Notes: generated by a model from the sequence alone, not told the origin. A stretch of DNA of 64,000 nt from an uncultured Slackia sp. (GCF_934630525.1 NZ_CAKTVX010000002.1:124001-188000), one strand, 5' to 3'; counted from the first letter of the stretch, positions 8,120-17,587 are shown. Made by a program: numbers and translations.

Positions 8120-9577
8120 TTATGCCTCGTCCTTCTTCATGGCTTCGTACTCGGCGTACACGTCGTCGATGCCACCCTTCAGGCGGAAGCACTGCTCAGG
8201 AATCTCGTCGCACTCGCCGTCGAGAATGGCAGCGAAGGAACGAACGGTGTCTTCCATCTTGACGTACTTGCCCGGCAGGCCCGTGAACTGGGTCGCAACG
8301 TGGAAGCACTGGCCGAAGAACTGCTGAGCCTTACGCGCACGGGAAACCGTGAGCTTCTGCTCTTCAGTAAGTTCGTCCATACCCAGAATAGCGATGATGT
8401 CCTGCAGGTCTTTGTAGTTCTGCAGAAGCTCCTGGATGCCGGTAGCCACGCGATAGTGCTCTTCGCCAACGATAGCAGGCTCAAGAGCGCGAGAGGTGGA
8501 CTCCAGCGGGTCGACGGCGGGGTAAATACCCAGCTCGGCGATGGAACGAGACAGAACGGTCTTCGCATCCAGGTGGGTAAACGTCGTGGCCGGCGCGGGG
8601 TCGGTCAAGTCGTCAGCGGGAACGTAAACAGCCTGAACGGACGTAATGGAGCCCGTAGAGGTAGAAGTAATGCGCTCCTGCAGGTCGCCCATCTCGGTAG
8701 CCAGCGTGGGCTGGTAACCAACGGCGGAAGGCATACGGCCGAGCAGAGCCGAAACCTCAGAGCCCGCCTGGGTGAAGCGGAAGATGTTGTCAACGAACAA
8801 CAGAACGTCCTGGCCCTGATCGCGGAAGTACTCCGCCTCGGTCAGGCCAGCCAGGCCGACGCGCAGACGCGCTCCCGGAGGCTCGTTCATCTGGCCGTAG
8901 ACCAAGCAGGTCTTGTTGATAACGCCAGAATCGCTCATCTCCAGGTACAGGTCGGTACCCTCACGGGTACGCTCGCCGACGCCGGTGAAGACGGACGTGC
9001 CGCCGTGCTCCTGCGCCAGGTTGTTGATGAGCTCCTGGATGATAACGGTCTTGCCAACGCCAGCGCCGCCGAACAGGCCAGTCTTACCACCCTTGATAAA
9101 GGGCTCGATAAGGTCGATAGCCTTGATGCCCGTCTCAAAGATTTCGGTCTTCGTGGACAGGGTATCGTATTCAGGCGCGGGGCGATGAATCGGCATGTAG
9201 CCAGAAACCTCGGGCATCGGCTTCTCATCGACGGGCTCGCCGATGACGTTCCAAATGCGGCCAAGGGTCTCAGGGCCAACGGGCATCATAATCGGATGAC
9301 CCGTGTCAACGACCTCGGTGCCACGCACCAGGCCGTCGGTAGAGCTCATTGCGACGGAACGCACGAGGTTGCCAGGAAGCATGGTTTCAACTTCCAGAAC
9401 AACGTGCATTTCGCCGGCGGGGGTTTTCGCATCAACCGTCAGCGCGTTATAAATCGCCGGCAGCTGATCCGCAGGGAATTCGACGTCAACAACAGGGCCG
9501 ACGATACGCACAATGCGACCGGTGGCACCCTTGCTGGCTTCGAGTTCCGCTTTGGTAAGCATTCTCTCGTCAGCCAT
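8120..9577 (-). CDS. atpD: ATP synthase F1 beta subunit
   Basis: 485-aa catalytic subunit of F1. It shows the P-loop GGAGVGKTV, the catalytic GERTREGTDLY region, the Walker B segment LLFVDNIFRFTQAG and the signature YVPADDLTDPAP. It makes or hydrolyses ATP at the alpha/beta interfaces on the cytoplasmic face. The ATG at 9577 directly abuts the atpG stop, and GGAGGATTAA overlaps the end of atpG, so the two are translationally coupled. Length is normal for the family. Confidence 0.99.
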   Translation of the reverse strand: MADERMLTKAELEASKGATGRIVRIVGPVVDVEFPADQLPAIYNALTVDAKTPAGEMHVVLEVETMLPGNLVRSVAMSSTDGLVRGTEVVDTGHPIMMPVGPETLGRIWNVIGEPVDEKPMPEVSGYMPIHRPAPEYDTLSTKTEIFETGIKAIDLIEPFIKGGKTGLFGGAGVGKTVIIQELINNLAQEHGGTSVFTGVGERTREGTDLYLEMSDSGVINKTCLVYGQMNEPPGARLRVGLAGLTEAEYFRDQGQDVLLFVDNIFRFTQAGSEVSALLGRMPSAVGYQPTLATEMGDLQERITSTSTGSITSVQAVYVPADDLTDPAPATTFTHLDAKTVLSRSIAELGIYPAVDPLESTSRALEPAIVGEEHYRVATGIQELLQNYKDLQDIIAILGMDELTEEQKLTVSRARKAQQFFGQCFHVATQFTGLPGKYVKMEDTVRSFAAILDGECDEIPEQCFRLKGGIDDVYAEYEAMKKDEA

Positions 9578-10474
9578 TTAATCCTCCAAAGCTGCAGCGC
9601 CACCAACGATCTCGGAGATCTCTGTGGTGATGGCGCCTTGACGTACGCGGTTATACACTCTCGACAGCGTTTCCACCATCTCGTTGGCGTTCTCGGTAGC
9701 CGAGTGCATTGCCGTGCGGCGTGCGGCCTGCTCGCCAGCAGCAGAGTCGATCAACGCATGGTAGATCGACGTGCGCAGGTAAGCGGGCAGAAGACGCGCG
9801 AGCACATCGGCGGGTTCGGGCTCGAACTCAACGCTCGCGGAGACTTCGGCATTCTCGGAGGTTTCCTCGGCAGCCGCAGCAACGACAGCCTCGGTATCGA
9901 CCGGCAGAATGACTTCCTCACGGAGCACCTGCTCAGCCGCGTTCTTGCAGTGGTTGTACACCAGAACGACCTCGTCGACGGAGCCTTCCTCATACGCCTT
10001 GACAGCGTAATCGGCGATCTCGCTCGCCTCTTCAAACGTCGGATCGGCGGAGAGGTCCTTGAAATCAAGAACCGGCGTCACGCCGCGGAATTTGAAGAAG
10101 CCACCGGCCTTCTTGCCACAGGCGATAACGTCCACCTCGACACCCTGCGCCTTTTTCGCGCGAATCGTCTTCTCGACGGTGCGCAGGACGTTCGAGTTAA
10201 AGCCGCCTGCGAGGCCGCGGTCGGAAACCACGGCCACACACAGGACACGCTTTACGCTCTCACGCTTTTCCAGCAAGGGGTTCTCGCTGGCCTGCACGCG
10301 CGCCGCGACGCCTTGCAGCATCTCGGTCATGGAGTCGGCGTAAGGAGCAGAGGTCTGAATACGCTCGGTGGCATATTTAACCTTCGCGCCAGCGACCATT
10401 TCCATGGTGCGCGTAATCTGCTTCGTCGAAGAAACCGACTTGATGCGCTTTTCAATGTCGTGCAGGTTAGGCAT
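9578..10474 (-). CDS. atpG: ATP synthase F1 gamma subunit
   Basis: 298-aa central rotor shaft. The N-terminal helix IEKRIKSVSSTKQITRTMEM and C-terminal helix ARRTAMHSATENANEM are the conserved coiled coil inserted in the alpha/beta hexamer. The central Rossmann-like part includes SDRGLAGGFNSNV. A small acidic insertion (residues about 205-225, rich in A and E) lies in the globular region. The gene sits between atpA and atpD in the standard order. Confidence 0.98.
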   Translation of the reverse strand: MPNLHDIEKRIKSVSSTKQITRTMEMVAGAKVKYATERIQTSAPYADSMTEMLQGVAARVQASENPLLEKRESVKRVLCVAVVSDRGLAGGFNSNVLRTVEKTIRAKKAQGVEVDVIACGKKAGGFFKFRGVTPVLDFKDLSADPTFEEASEIADYAVKAYEEGSVDEVVLVYNHCKNAAEQVLREEVILPVDTEAVVAAAAEETSENAEVSASVEFEPEPADVLARLLPAYLRTSIYHALIDSAAGEQAARRTAMHSATENANEMVETLSRVYNRVRQGAITTEISEIVGGAAALED

Positions 10475-10486
10475 TTTGGGCCTTCC

Positions 10487-12052
10487 TTACGCCACGAATT
10501 GCGCCTTGAAAGCGTCGATAGCAGCGTTGAGCGCAGCTTCGCTTTCAGGGGTGAATTTCGCATCGTCGTGAATCTTCTTCAGGACGTCAGCGTGGCTTGC
10601 GCGCAGGAACTCGATGAGCTCGTTGCGGAAGCGCACGACGTCAGAAACCGGTACGTCGTCCAGGAAGCCCTTGCCGCCAGCGTAGACAGCCACGGCCTCT
10701 TCCTCGAAGGAAAGGGTGCTGTAGCGGCCCTGCTTGAGCAGCTCGGTCATGCGGGCGCCGCGGTTCAGCTGATCCTGGGTAGACTTGTCAAGGTCAGAAC
10801 CGAACTGGGTAAACGCCTTGAGCTCGCGATATGCAGCAAGGTCGAGGCGCAGAGTACCGGAAACCGATTTGACGGCCTTGGTCTGCGCGGAGCCACCAAC
10901 GCGTGACACCGAAATGCCGACGTCGACAGCGGGGCGCTGGCCCTGATAGAACAGGTCGGTCTGCAGGTAAATCTGACCGTCGGTAATAGAAATAACGTTG
11001 GTCGGAATGTATGCAGACACGTCGCCTGCCTGGGTCTCGATGATCGGCAGAGCCGTCATGGAGCCGAGGCCGTATTCCTCGTTCATCTTCACAGCACGCT
11101 CCAGCAGGCGCGAATGCAGGTAGAAGATGTCGCCGGGGTAAGCTTCGCGTCCCGGCGGGCGACGCAGGGTCAACGACATCTGACGGTAAGCAACAGCCTG
11201 CTTAGTCAGGTCGTCATAGGTGATAAGCACGTGGCGGCCGAGGTTCTCGGGGCCAGCGGGCTTGCCGTCTTCGCCGTTGTAGACGAAGTACTCACCCATT
11301 GCAGCACCAGCCATAGGAGCGATATACTGCAGAGGAGCCGAGTCGGCGGCGGTGGCGGCGACGATGATCGTCTTGTCCATAACGCCGTACTTCTCGAAAG
11401 TCTCCATGATGCCAGCAACCGTAGAGGCCTTCTGGCCAACAGCGACATAGATGCAGATCATGTCGTTGTCTTTCTGGTTGATAATGGCATCGATAGCAAT
11501 AGCAGTCTTGCCGGTCTGGCGGTCGCCAATGATGAGCTCGCGCTGGCCACGGCCGATAGGAATCATCGAGTCAACTGCGATGATACCGGTCTGCATGGGC
11601 TCATGCACGGGCTTGCGGCTGATAACGCCAGGAGCCTTGAACTCGACGGGGCGATAGCCGTCGGCCTTAATGGGGCCTTTGCCGTCGATGGGCATGCCAA
11701 GCGGGTTCACAACGCGGCCGAGAAGACCCTTGCCCGAAGGCACTTCCATGATCTTGCCGGTGGTGCGAACCTGATCGTTCTCTCGGATTGCCGTGACATC
11801 GCCGAGGAGCACAGCGCCGACTTCCTCTTCCTCAAGGTTCTGGGCCAAGCCGTACACGGTCTTGCCGCCCTCACCAATGAACTCGAGGAGCTCGCCGGCC
11901 ATGGCGCCCTTCAAGCCGTCGACGCGAGCAATACCGTCGCCAACCTGGACGACCGTACCGACCTCGCGTGCATCGACGCTCGTGTCGAGGGACTCCAGCT
12001 GTTTGCGCAGCGCTTCGTCGATAGACTTCGCGGTGATTTCAGTCACTAGCAT
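10487..12052 (-). CDS. atpA: ATP synthase F1 alpha subunit
   Basis: 521-aa non-catalytic nucleotide-binding subunit. P-loop GDRQTGKTA and the signature PAVDVGISVSRVGGSAQ are visible, along with the conserved GYRPVEFKAPGVISRKPV. The annotated ATG at 12052 overlaps the end of atpH by 7 nt and has GGAGG only 3 nt away. An in-frame GTG six nucleotides later has 9-nt spacing from the same site and is an equally good start. The overlap implies translational coupling with atpH. Confidence 0.98.
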   Translation of the reverse strand: MLVTEITAKSIDEALRKQLESLDTSVDAREVGTVVQVGDGIARVDGLKGAMAGELLEFIGEGGKTVYGLAQNLEEEEVGAVLLGDVTAIRENDQVRTTGKIMEVPSGKGLLGRVVNPLGMPIDGKGPIKADGYRPVEFKAPGVISRKPVHEPMQTGIIAVDSMIPIGRGQRELIIGDRQTGKTAIAIDAIINQKDNDMICIYVAVGQKASTVAGIMETFEKYGVMDKTIIVAATAADSAPLQYIAPMAGAAMGEYFVYNGEDGKPAGPENLGRHVLITYDDLTKQAVAYRQMSLTLRRPPGREAYPGDIFYLHSRLLERAVKMNEEYGLGSMTALPIIETQAGDVSAYIPTNVISITDGQIYLQTDLFYQGQRPAVDVGISVSRVGGSAQTKAVKSVSGTLRLDLAAYRELKAFTQFGSDLDKSTQDQLNRGARMTELLKQGRYSTLSFEEEAVAVYAGGKGFLDDVPVSDVVRFRNELIEFLRASHADVLKKIHDDAKFTPESEAALNAAIDAFKAQFVA

Positions 12053-12624
12053 TCACCTCCATCGTTTTCTTCTTTGAGCACGATGCGCGCATGTTCCAGT
12101 TCGGAAGCAACGCTCGCATCGATGCGTTTTCCATTGGTGCTCATAATGATGCCGCCCAGGATAGAAGCGTCGATGTGCTCGCGCAGCACGACCTTCTTAC
12201 CCAGATCAGCAGAGAGCTTCTCGGTGATGACCTCGCGCAGGTGATCGTCGAGAGCCACCACAGTGGTGACATCGACAACCGCTACGCCGAGCTTTTCCTC
12301 GGCCGCGTTGCGGTACGCATTCACGGTAGAAGAAAGCTTGTCGAGGTCGCCACGCTCAGCCATGACAGCGATAACGCTGACGGCCAAAGGATCGATACCA
12401 TCGAACACGTTGACGGCCAACGTGTGTCGCTGCTCAGGGGAGTACGCCGGATTGCCAAGCGCCTCGCGCAAATCCGCGTTGCCGCGATAGGTGCGAAGCA
12501 CGAAATCCAGCTGCTCGCGAACCTCAAGCACGCGCTCTGCCCCACCCTGCTCAAGGGCGGCGTCGAGGAGCATGCCGGAATAGGTCGCGACCTCTTCTTT
12601 TGCGAGCAGTCGATTATTTGGCAT
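12046..12624 (-). CDS. atpH: ATP synthase F1 delta subunit
   Basis: 192-aa peripheral-stalk subunit that links F1 to the b subunits (OSCP homologue). Recognisable parts are YSGMLLDAALEQGG, REALGNPAYSPEQRHTLAVN and the C-terminal VLREHIDASILGGIIMSTNG, the family signature. I chose the ATG at 12624 (MPNNRL), which overlaps the end of atpF by 11 nt. The frame also has an ATG at 12648, but that gives a longer overlap and a weaker ribosome-binding site. Confidence 0.94.
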   Translation of the reverse strand: MPNNRLLAKEEVATYSGMLLDAALEQGGAERVLEVREQLDFVLRTYRGNADLREALGNPAYSPEQRHTLAVNVFDGIDPLAVSVIAVMAERGDLDKLSSTVNAYRNAAEEKLGVAVVDVTTVVALDDHLREVITEKLSADLGKKVVLREHIDASILGGIIMSTNGKRIDASVASELEHARIVLKEENDGGEC

Positions 12625-13255
12625 TGAAGCTACCTGCCTCTGCGACATAGCGCTCGATCATCTTGCGATGCTCGTCATCGGTCAAGTCGTTGCCGATGAG
12701 CTTGGCCGCGACGTTGATCGAGAGGTCGGCGACAGAACCCTGAAGGTCGGCGATAGCGGCCTTCTTCTCTGCCTCGATGGCCGCGTGGGCCTTCTCAATC
12801 ATGCCGGCGGCTTCTGCCTGCGCCTTGGCGGTGATGTCGGCCTTCACATCTTCGCCGGCCTTCTTGGCGTCGGCGACGATCTTGGAAGCCTGAACCTTGG
12901 CCTCAGCGAGCTGCTGCTGGTACTCAGCAAGCACGCGCTCGCTTTCCTGGCGCGCTTCTTCAGCGTTCTTGAGGTCGTCGCGAATGGTGTTCGCGCGCTT
13001 CTCAAGCATCTTGTCGAAGACGGGCCAGCCAAACTTGGCCAGGACGATCCACAGAATAATGAAGGCGACGAGCATGGGGATGAATTCGCTCATCTCAGGC
13101 AGAATGGCTTCGATGCCACCTTCCTGGGAAGCGAACGCATACGTCGGGCACGACAGAGCGAGAGCACCAGCGGACAGAGCCACGGCACTGAGCTTGCCAG
13201 CTGCCTTGTTGAAATGCTTCAACTCGTTTGCCTCCTGTTCTTTCTTAGTAATCAT
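12614..13255 (-). CDS. atpF: ATP synthase Fo b subunit with extra N-terminal hydrophobic segment
   Basis: 213-aa b subunit. The usual membrane helix (FIPMLVAFIILWIVLAKFGW) is followed by a long charged coiled coil (QESERVLAEYQQQLAEAKVQ onward) that forms the peripheral stalk dimer. The usual b subunit starts about 30-45 residues later. Here an extra N-terminus contains ALSAGALALSCPTYAFA, which resembles a cleavable signal peptide or an additional helix. It overlaps atpH downstream and follows atpE by 17 nt. The extension is directly encoded in the open frame, but no strong alternative start inside it was found. Confidence 0.95.
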   Translation of the reverse strand: MITKKEQEANELKHFNKAAGKLSAVALSAGALALSCPTYAFASQEGGIEAILPEMSEFIPMLVAFIILWIVLAKFGWPVFDKMLEKRANTIRDDLKNAEEARQESERVLAEYQQQLAEAKVQASKIVADAKKAGEDVKADITAKAQAEAAGMIEKAHAAIEAEKKAAIADLQGSVADLSINVAAKLIGNDLTDDEHRKMIERYVAEAGSFNAK

Positions 13256-13272
13256 GCAGTGATCGAGCGTGA

Positions 13273-13491
13273 TTAGCCGATGAAGAACAGAACCAAGCCG
13301 AGCAGAGCCAGCGCCTCAGACATAGCAGCGCCGATGAAGAAGTAGCCCATGAGCGTACCCTTCATTTCAGGCTGGCGGGCAGCAGCGGTGCAAAGGCCAT
13401 AGGTGGCGATGCCGATGCCGATGCCGGGGCCGATGGCGGCCAGGCCGTAGCCGACGACCTTCAGTGCGGCGAGCGCGAGCGTGATTTCCAC
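13273..13491 (-). CDS. atpE: ATP synthase Fo c subunit
   Basis: 72-aa proteolipid, two helices around the polar loop ARQPEMKG. The ion-binding carboxylate is Glu59 (in AAMSEALALLG). The residue after it is Ala rather than Ser/Thr, and helix 1 is GPGIGIGIA without the Gln found in sodium-type rings, so proton coupling is expected. The start is a GTG at 13491 preceded by AAAGGAGGAAACT. An upstream in-frame start would place this Shine-Dalgarno inside the coding region. Confidence 0.96.
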   Translation of the reverse strand: MEITLALAALKVVGYGLAAIGPGIGIGIATYGLCTAAARQPEMKGTLMGYFFIGAAMSEALALLGLVLFFIG

Positions 13492-13651
13492 AGTTTCCTC
13501 CTTTGTCGTGCCCCTCACTTCTCAAGTCGCGTCGGGGCAAGATCCAATATTGCTCAGCTGAGGGGTGCAGCTGCAACACCATAGTTATGCGTGTGCGCCA
13601 CGCAGGGCGGGCGGTTTAACGACGCGGCGGTCGATGCCAAACGATTCGGGC

Positions 13652-14455
13652 TTAGTGCGCGTGCACCGCTGTGGACACGTAGGAAGCCGACAGAATCGCG
13701 AAAACGAACGCCTGGATGAAAGCAACCAAGCACTCGAGGGCATACATAACAACGAGCAGGGCGAACCATGCAATCGAAGGCAGGCCGGCGATGAGGTCCA
13801 TGGAACCGGAGAACAGCGCGGTCTGGATGAAGCAGGTGGTGGCGATGCTGAAGATGGCGAGCATCATGTGGCCGGCGAGCATGTTGCCGTAAAGTCGGAC
13901 GGCAAGGGTAAGCACGCGAATGACCATCGAGAAGAGCTCGAGGAACCAGATGACCGGCTTCATGGGACCAGGAACGCCCGACGGGCAGAGGTTCTTGAAG
14001 TACTGGAAGAAGCCGAAGGTCTTCATACCATAGAAGTTGAAGTACACGAACGAAATGACTGCGAGAGCCCAGGTGCACGAAATGGCGCCGGTGGACGTCT
14101 TGAAGCCGGGAACGAGGCCCAAGATGTTGCAGACGAGGATGAAGAAGAAGATCGTTGCGAGGAACGGCACATGCTTCTTGAAGCCTTCGCCAATAACGTC
14201 TTCAGCGATAGAGCTGTTCACGAAGTCGTAACCAAACTCAACCGTGTTCACGAATTTGTTGGTGGGGACCAACGAAATCTTCTTAGCGGCAACGAGCACG
14301 ACGACGAACGTCACGGCCAGAGCGATGAACAGCCACACAATGTACTGCGTGACGCCCCAGGGGCCGATGTAGAACACGACCTGGGGATCGAACTGGGCCG
14401 AGAGCCCTTGTGCTTCCTCGACGAAGTTACCGAGAGCGGTTGCAAGACCCTCCAT
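13652..14455 (-). CDS. atpB: ATP synthase Fo a subunit
   Basis: 267-aa multi-spanning stator subunit of the proton channel. The helix carrying the essential Arg is recognisable (LTLAVRLYGNMLAGHMML), as is the C-terminal helix FALLVVMYALECLVAFIQAF. AAGGAAGGAAAGCT precedes the ATG. Between atpB and atpE lies a 160-nt gap without an evident gene, which may give room for differential expression of the c subunit. Confidence 0.97.
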   Translation of the reverse strand: MEGLATALGNFVEEAQGLSAQFDPQVVFYIGPWGVTQYIVWLFIALAVTFVVVLVAAKKISLVPTNKFVNTVEFGYDFVNSSIAEDVIGEGFKKHVPFLATIFFFILVCNILGLVPGFKTSTGAISCTWALAVISFVYFNFYGMKTFGFFQYFKNLCPSGVPGPMKPVIWFLELFSMVIRVLTLAVRLYGNMLAGHMMLAIFSIATTCFIQTALFSGSMDLIAGLPSIAWFALLVVMYALECLVAFIQAFVFAILSASYVSTAVHAH

Positions 14456-14480
14456 AGCTTTCCTTCCTTACTAATTTCAC

Positions 14481-14771
14481 TTAAACGCGCTTGCGCTTGG
14501 CGAGCACGTTCTTGTACACGACGAACGCGATGGTGCAGCCCAGAAACACGATGCCTTCGGCCACGACGAAACCCACGAGCCCGTCGCGTGCAAGCATCGC
14601 GCAGGCGATAAGCCCCGCGACAAGTATGACGAGAGAGATTGCAACGCCCGCAAGGCCGTACAGGCCAATAGTGAGGGCGTGCGTGGAAGTAGAACGGCGC
14701 GATAACCTCAAAGACAGGAACAATGGCAGAAACCCTAAGATACCGGTCACAATTCCCAATGCGATGAGCAT
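14481..14771 (-). CDS. AtpI-like small membrane protein heading the atp operon
   Basis: 96-aa protein with three hydrophobic segments (LIALGIVTGILGFLPLFLSL, a central GLAGVAISLVILVAGLIAC, and GIVFLGCTIAFVVY) and a basic C-terminus KNVLAKRKRV. Its place directly upstream of atpB in the same direction is where the AtpI accessory protein is usually encoded. AtpI is thought to help c-ring assembly or ion supply. Sequence similarity to AtpI is weak by eye, so the function is assigned mainly from position. Confidence 0.65.
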   Translation of the reverse strand: MLIALGIVTGILGFLPLFLSLRLSRRSTSTHALTIGLYGLAGVAISLVILVAGLIACAMLARDGLVGFVVAEGIVFLGCTIAFVVYKNVLAKRKRV

Positions 14772-14940
14772 ATTGCGGTGCTCACTCTCCTACTTCTCGT
14801 CGTGTTGTTTGCCTCTATTCCGTGGCAAACAAGCGTTACCTTAACAAAGAACTACGCATATGAATGCATGAAGCGTTTAAAAGTTGAAAAAAACTCGTAA
14901 GCGGCACGTAAATAACGCCCATGCCGGTGAATAATGTGCG

Positions 14941-15402
14941 TTATTCGGAGTATTCAACGCAGCGAATGAGGATATCAGTTTCGCCGAGCAGCTCTTCGGA
15001 GAGCTTGTCGGGATACGCGGTGGCGAACACAATCTCCTTAATGCCGGCATTGATGAGCATCTTCGCGCACACCGAACACGGCTCGGTGGTGATGTAGATC
15101 GACGAGCCCTCAATGTCGATGCCGTAGCGCGCGGCTTGGATGATCGCGTTCTGCTCGGCATGCAGGCCTCGGCAAATCTCGTGGCGCTGGCCGCTGGGCA
15201 CGCCGAGCTGTTCACGCAAGCATCCTGTTTCTTCGCAATGCCGCAAACCCGAAGGCACGCCATTGTAGCCCGTGGCCAGAATGCGACGGTCCTTCACGAT
15301 AATGGCCCCTACCGCACGACGCAGGCACGTCGAACGCTTCGAAACCTCGAAGGCGAGCTTCAAGAAATATTCGTCCCAGCTGGGTCGTTGCGTATCGCGC
15401 AT
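14941..15402 (-). CDS. dCMP deaminase (cytidine/deoxycytidylate deaminase family)
   Basis: 153-aa zinc deaminase. The catalytic motif HAEQNAII supplies the zinc-binding His and catalytic Glu. PCSVCAKMLINAG supplies the two zinc cysteines. The WDEYFLKLAFEVSKRSTCLR N-terminus and GYNGVPSGLRHC match deoxycytidylate deaminases (ComEB-type), which convert dCMP to dUMP for thymidylate synthesis. It lies 15 nt downstream of upp, so pyrimidine salvage and interconversion genes are likely co-transcribed. Confidence 0.93.
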   Translation of the reverse strand: MRDTQRPSWDEYFLKLAFEVSKRSTCLRRAVGAIIVKDRRILATGYNGVPSGLRHCEETGCLREQLGVPSGQRHEICRGLHAEQNAIIQAARYGIDIEGSSIYITTEPCSVCAKMLINAGIKEIVFATAYPDKLSEELLGETDILIRCVEYSE

Positions 15403-15417
15403 GAAGAATTTCCTTAC

Positions 15418-16068
15418 CTAGACCGTGCCGAAGATGCGATCGCCGGCATCGCCAAGGCCGGGAACGATATATGCGTCATCGTTGAGGCCTTCATCGAGCG
15501 CGCAGGCCCAAATATGCACGTCGGGCTCGGCGGCGTTCACGGCAGCCACGCCTTCAGGGGCGGCGACCATCACGAGCAGGCGAATGTCTTTCACGCCCGC
15601 CTCTCGAAGGTATTTGATCGCGGCCAGAGCACTTCCGCCCGTAGCCAACATGGGATCGATCACGAGCGCCATGCGGTTCTCGATGCCCTGAGGCATTTTC
15701 GCGTAATAGGAATGGGGCTCGTGGGTCTCTTCGTCTCGCTCCATGCCGAGCACGCCCACAGCGGCCGACGGAACAACCGAAAGCACGCCCTCGAGCATGC
15801 CCATGCCGGCACGAAGAATGGGAACCACGGCCAAGGCGTCGTCTTTGAGTCGCACGCCCTCGGTTTCGCAAATGGGGGTTTTCACCTGCACCTGCGTCGT
15901 GGGCAAATCGCGCGTCGCCTCATAGGCCTCAAGCGCCGCGAGCTCGTGGACAAGCTTGCGGAAGTGCGCGGGGGCGGTGCTTTCGTCGCGCAAAATCGTC
16001 ATCTTATGGCCGACCAGCGGATGGTCGAGCACGGTAAGGCAATTCTCGTCGTACGTAACGTTGGCCAT
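15418..16068 (-). CDS. upp: Uracil phosphoribosyltransferase
   Basis: 216-aa enzyme making UMP from uracil and PRPP. The PRPP-binding loop VIDPMLATGGSALAA is clear, as are LVGHKMTILRDEST at the N-terminus and the uracil-binding DAYIVPGLGDAGDRIFGT at the C-terminus. The start at 16068 has AGAGAGGATGAGCCC upstream; the frame is open farther but with no ribosome-binding site. It is followed closely by dCMP deaminase. Confidence 0.97.
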   Translation of the reverse strand: MANVTYDENCLTVLDHPLVGHKMTILRDESTAPAHFRKLVHELAALEAYEATRDLPTTQVQVKTPICETEGVRLKDDALAVVPILRAGMGMLEGVLSVVPSAAVGVLGMERDEETHEPHSYYAKMPQGIENRMALVIDPMLATGGSALAAIKYLREAGVKDIRLLVMVAAPEGVAAVNAAEPDVHIWACALDEGLNDDAYIVPGLGDAGDRIFGTV

Positions 16069-16125
16069 GGGCTCATCCTCTCTGAATAGAAACGAATTCA
16101 TGATACTGCAATGCCACGCGGCACA

Positions 16126-16165
16126 CAAAAAACTCGCCGGCCAAGCGGAATGCTAAGCCGACGAG
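16126..16165 (-). terminator. Terminator between glyA and upp
   Basis: Stem CTCGCCGGC / GCCGACGAG with a G-U pair on the minus strand. A TTTTTTG run follows on the minus strand, downstream of glyA. Confidence 0.75.
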
Positions 16166-16207
16166 CCTCTCTTCGCTGCTTTTCATGCGAGCAGCGCGCG
16201 CACGTGG

Positions 16208-17449
16208 TTACAGTTCGGGATACAGGGGATGCTTGGCGATAATGGCCTTCACGCCCTCTTTGATTTCAGCGAGCTTCGCTTCATCGCCATTCGCGAACAC
16301 GGTCGCGGCAATGAGCTTGCCCACCATGTTGAAGTCTTCGGCATCGAGGCCGCGCGTGGTGGCCGCCGCCGTGCCCACGCGAATGCCGCTCGCCACAAAC
16401 GGGCTGCGGGGCTCGTTGGGGATAGTGTTCTTGTTCACGGTAAGGCCGACGCTTTCGAGCAGCTTTTCGGCGTCTTTGCCAGTCACATCGGCAGGCGTGA
16501 GATCGACCAAGCACAGGTGGTTGTCGGTGCCGCCCGTCACCAGACGCAGGCCGCCATCGATAAGGCCGTCGGCCATCGCTGCGCAGTTCTTCACCACGTT
16601 GTCGATATACGTCTTGAATTCGGGCTTGAGAGCCTCGCCCAGCGCAACGGCCTTGCCTGCAATCACGTGCATGAGCGGACCGCCCTGGCTGCCCGGGAAC
16701 ACCGCGGAGTTGATTTTCTTCGCGAGGGCCTCGTCGTTGGTAAGAATGAGGCCGCCGCGCGGGCCGCGCAGGGTTTTATGCGTGGTGGTGGTCACGATGT
16801 CGGCATACGGCACGGGCGACGGATGCGCGCCCGTAGCCACGAGGCCGGCGATGTGGGCCATATCGACCATGAAAAGCGCGCCGTTGTCGTGCGCGATGCG
16901 CGCCATGCGCTCAAAGTCGATCACGCGCGGATAGGCGCTCGCGCCGCCCACGATAAGCTTGGGATGGAGCTCCTTCGCCATGCGCTCGATGGCGTCGTAG
17001 TCGATGCGCTCATCCTCGCCCAGGCCATACGCATGGAAGTCGTACAGCTTGCCCGAGAAGTTCGCCGGCGAACCATGCGTAAGGTGGCCGCCATTGTCGA
17101 GACTCATGCCAAGCACGACATCGCCCGGCTTGATAGTTGCGAAATATGCCGCCAAATTAGCATTGGCGCCCGAGTGGGGCTGCACATTGGCGAACTTGGC
17201 GCCGAACAATTCCTTCGCGCGATCGCGTGCGAGGTCTTCGACGATATCGACCTTCTCGCAGCCGCCGTAATAACGCTTGCCCGGATAGCCTTCCGCATAT
17301 TTATTGGTGAGCACGCTGCCCATAGCCTGCATGACGGCAGGACTGGTGAAATTCTCAGATGCGATAAGCTCAATGGAATTGCGCTGGCGATCGAGCTCTT
17401 CGGAAATTGCCTCGGCCACCTGAGGGTCTTGTTCGGCGAGCAAAGACAT
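16208..17449 (-). CDS. glyA: Serine hydroxymethyltransferase
   Basis: 413-aa PLP enzyme interconverting serine and glycine with tetrahydrofolate. The PLP lysine lies in TTTTHKTLRGPRGG. Other family marks are the N-terminal RQRNSIELIASENFTSPAV and GYPGKRYYGGCE. The start was set at MSLLAEQ (17449), preceded by AAGGAGACAGC. It is separated from upp by a terminator and from rpiB by about 140 nt. Confidence 0.98.
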   Translation of the reverse strand: MSLLAEQDPQVAEAISEELDRQRNSIELIASENFTSPAVMQAMGSVLTNKYAEGYPGKRYYGGCEKVDIVEDLARDRAKELFGAKFANVQPHSGANANLAAYFATIKPGDVVLGMSLDNGGHLTHGSPANFSGKLYDFHAYGLGEDERIDYDAIERMAKELHPKLIVGGASAYPRVIDFERMARIAHDNGALFMVDMAHIAGLVATGAHPSPVPYADIVTTTTHKTLRGPRGGLILTNDEALAKKINSAVFPGSQGGPLMHVIAGKAVALGEALKPEFKTYIDNVVKNCAAMADGLIDGGLRLVTGGTDNHLCLVDLTPADVTGKDAEKLLESVGLTVNKNTIPNEPRSPFVASGIRVGTAAATTRGLDAEDFNMVGKLIAATVFANGDEAKLAEIKEGVKAIIAKHPLYPEL

Positions 17450-17587
17450 GCTGTCTCCTTCGTTTGATACGGCATCGCGCATCATGCGCGAGTTTCGGAA
17501 CCGCTCCAATATAGCCGAAGGGAGCCGCGGGGGCTCCCTTCTCTTCGGTATTTAACGCAATCGTTCGAAAACGATGGTGGCTGGCGC

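Noticed and set aside
7841..10906. Very long plus-strand open frame opposite the ATP synthase genes
   Set aside because: It is the antisense shadow of atpC, atpD, atpG and atpA, with no ribosome-binding site, no domain and high-GC codon bias of the true genes.
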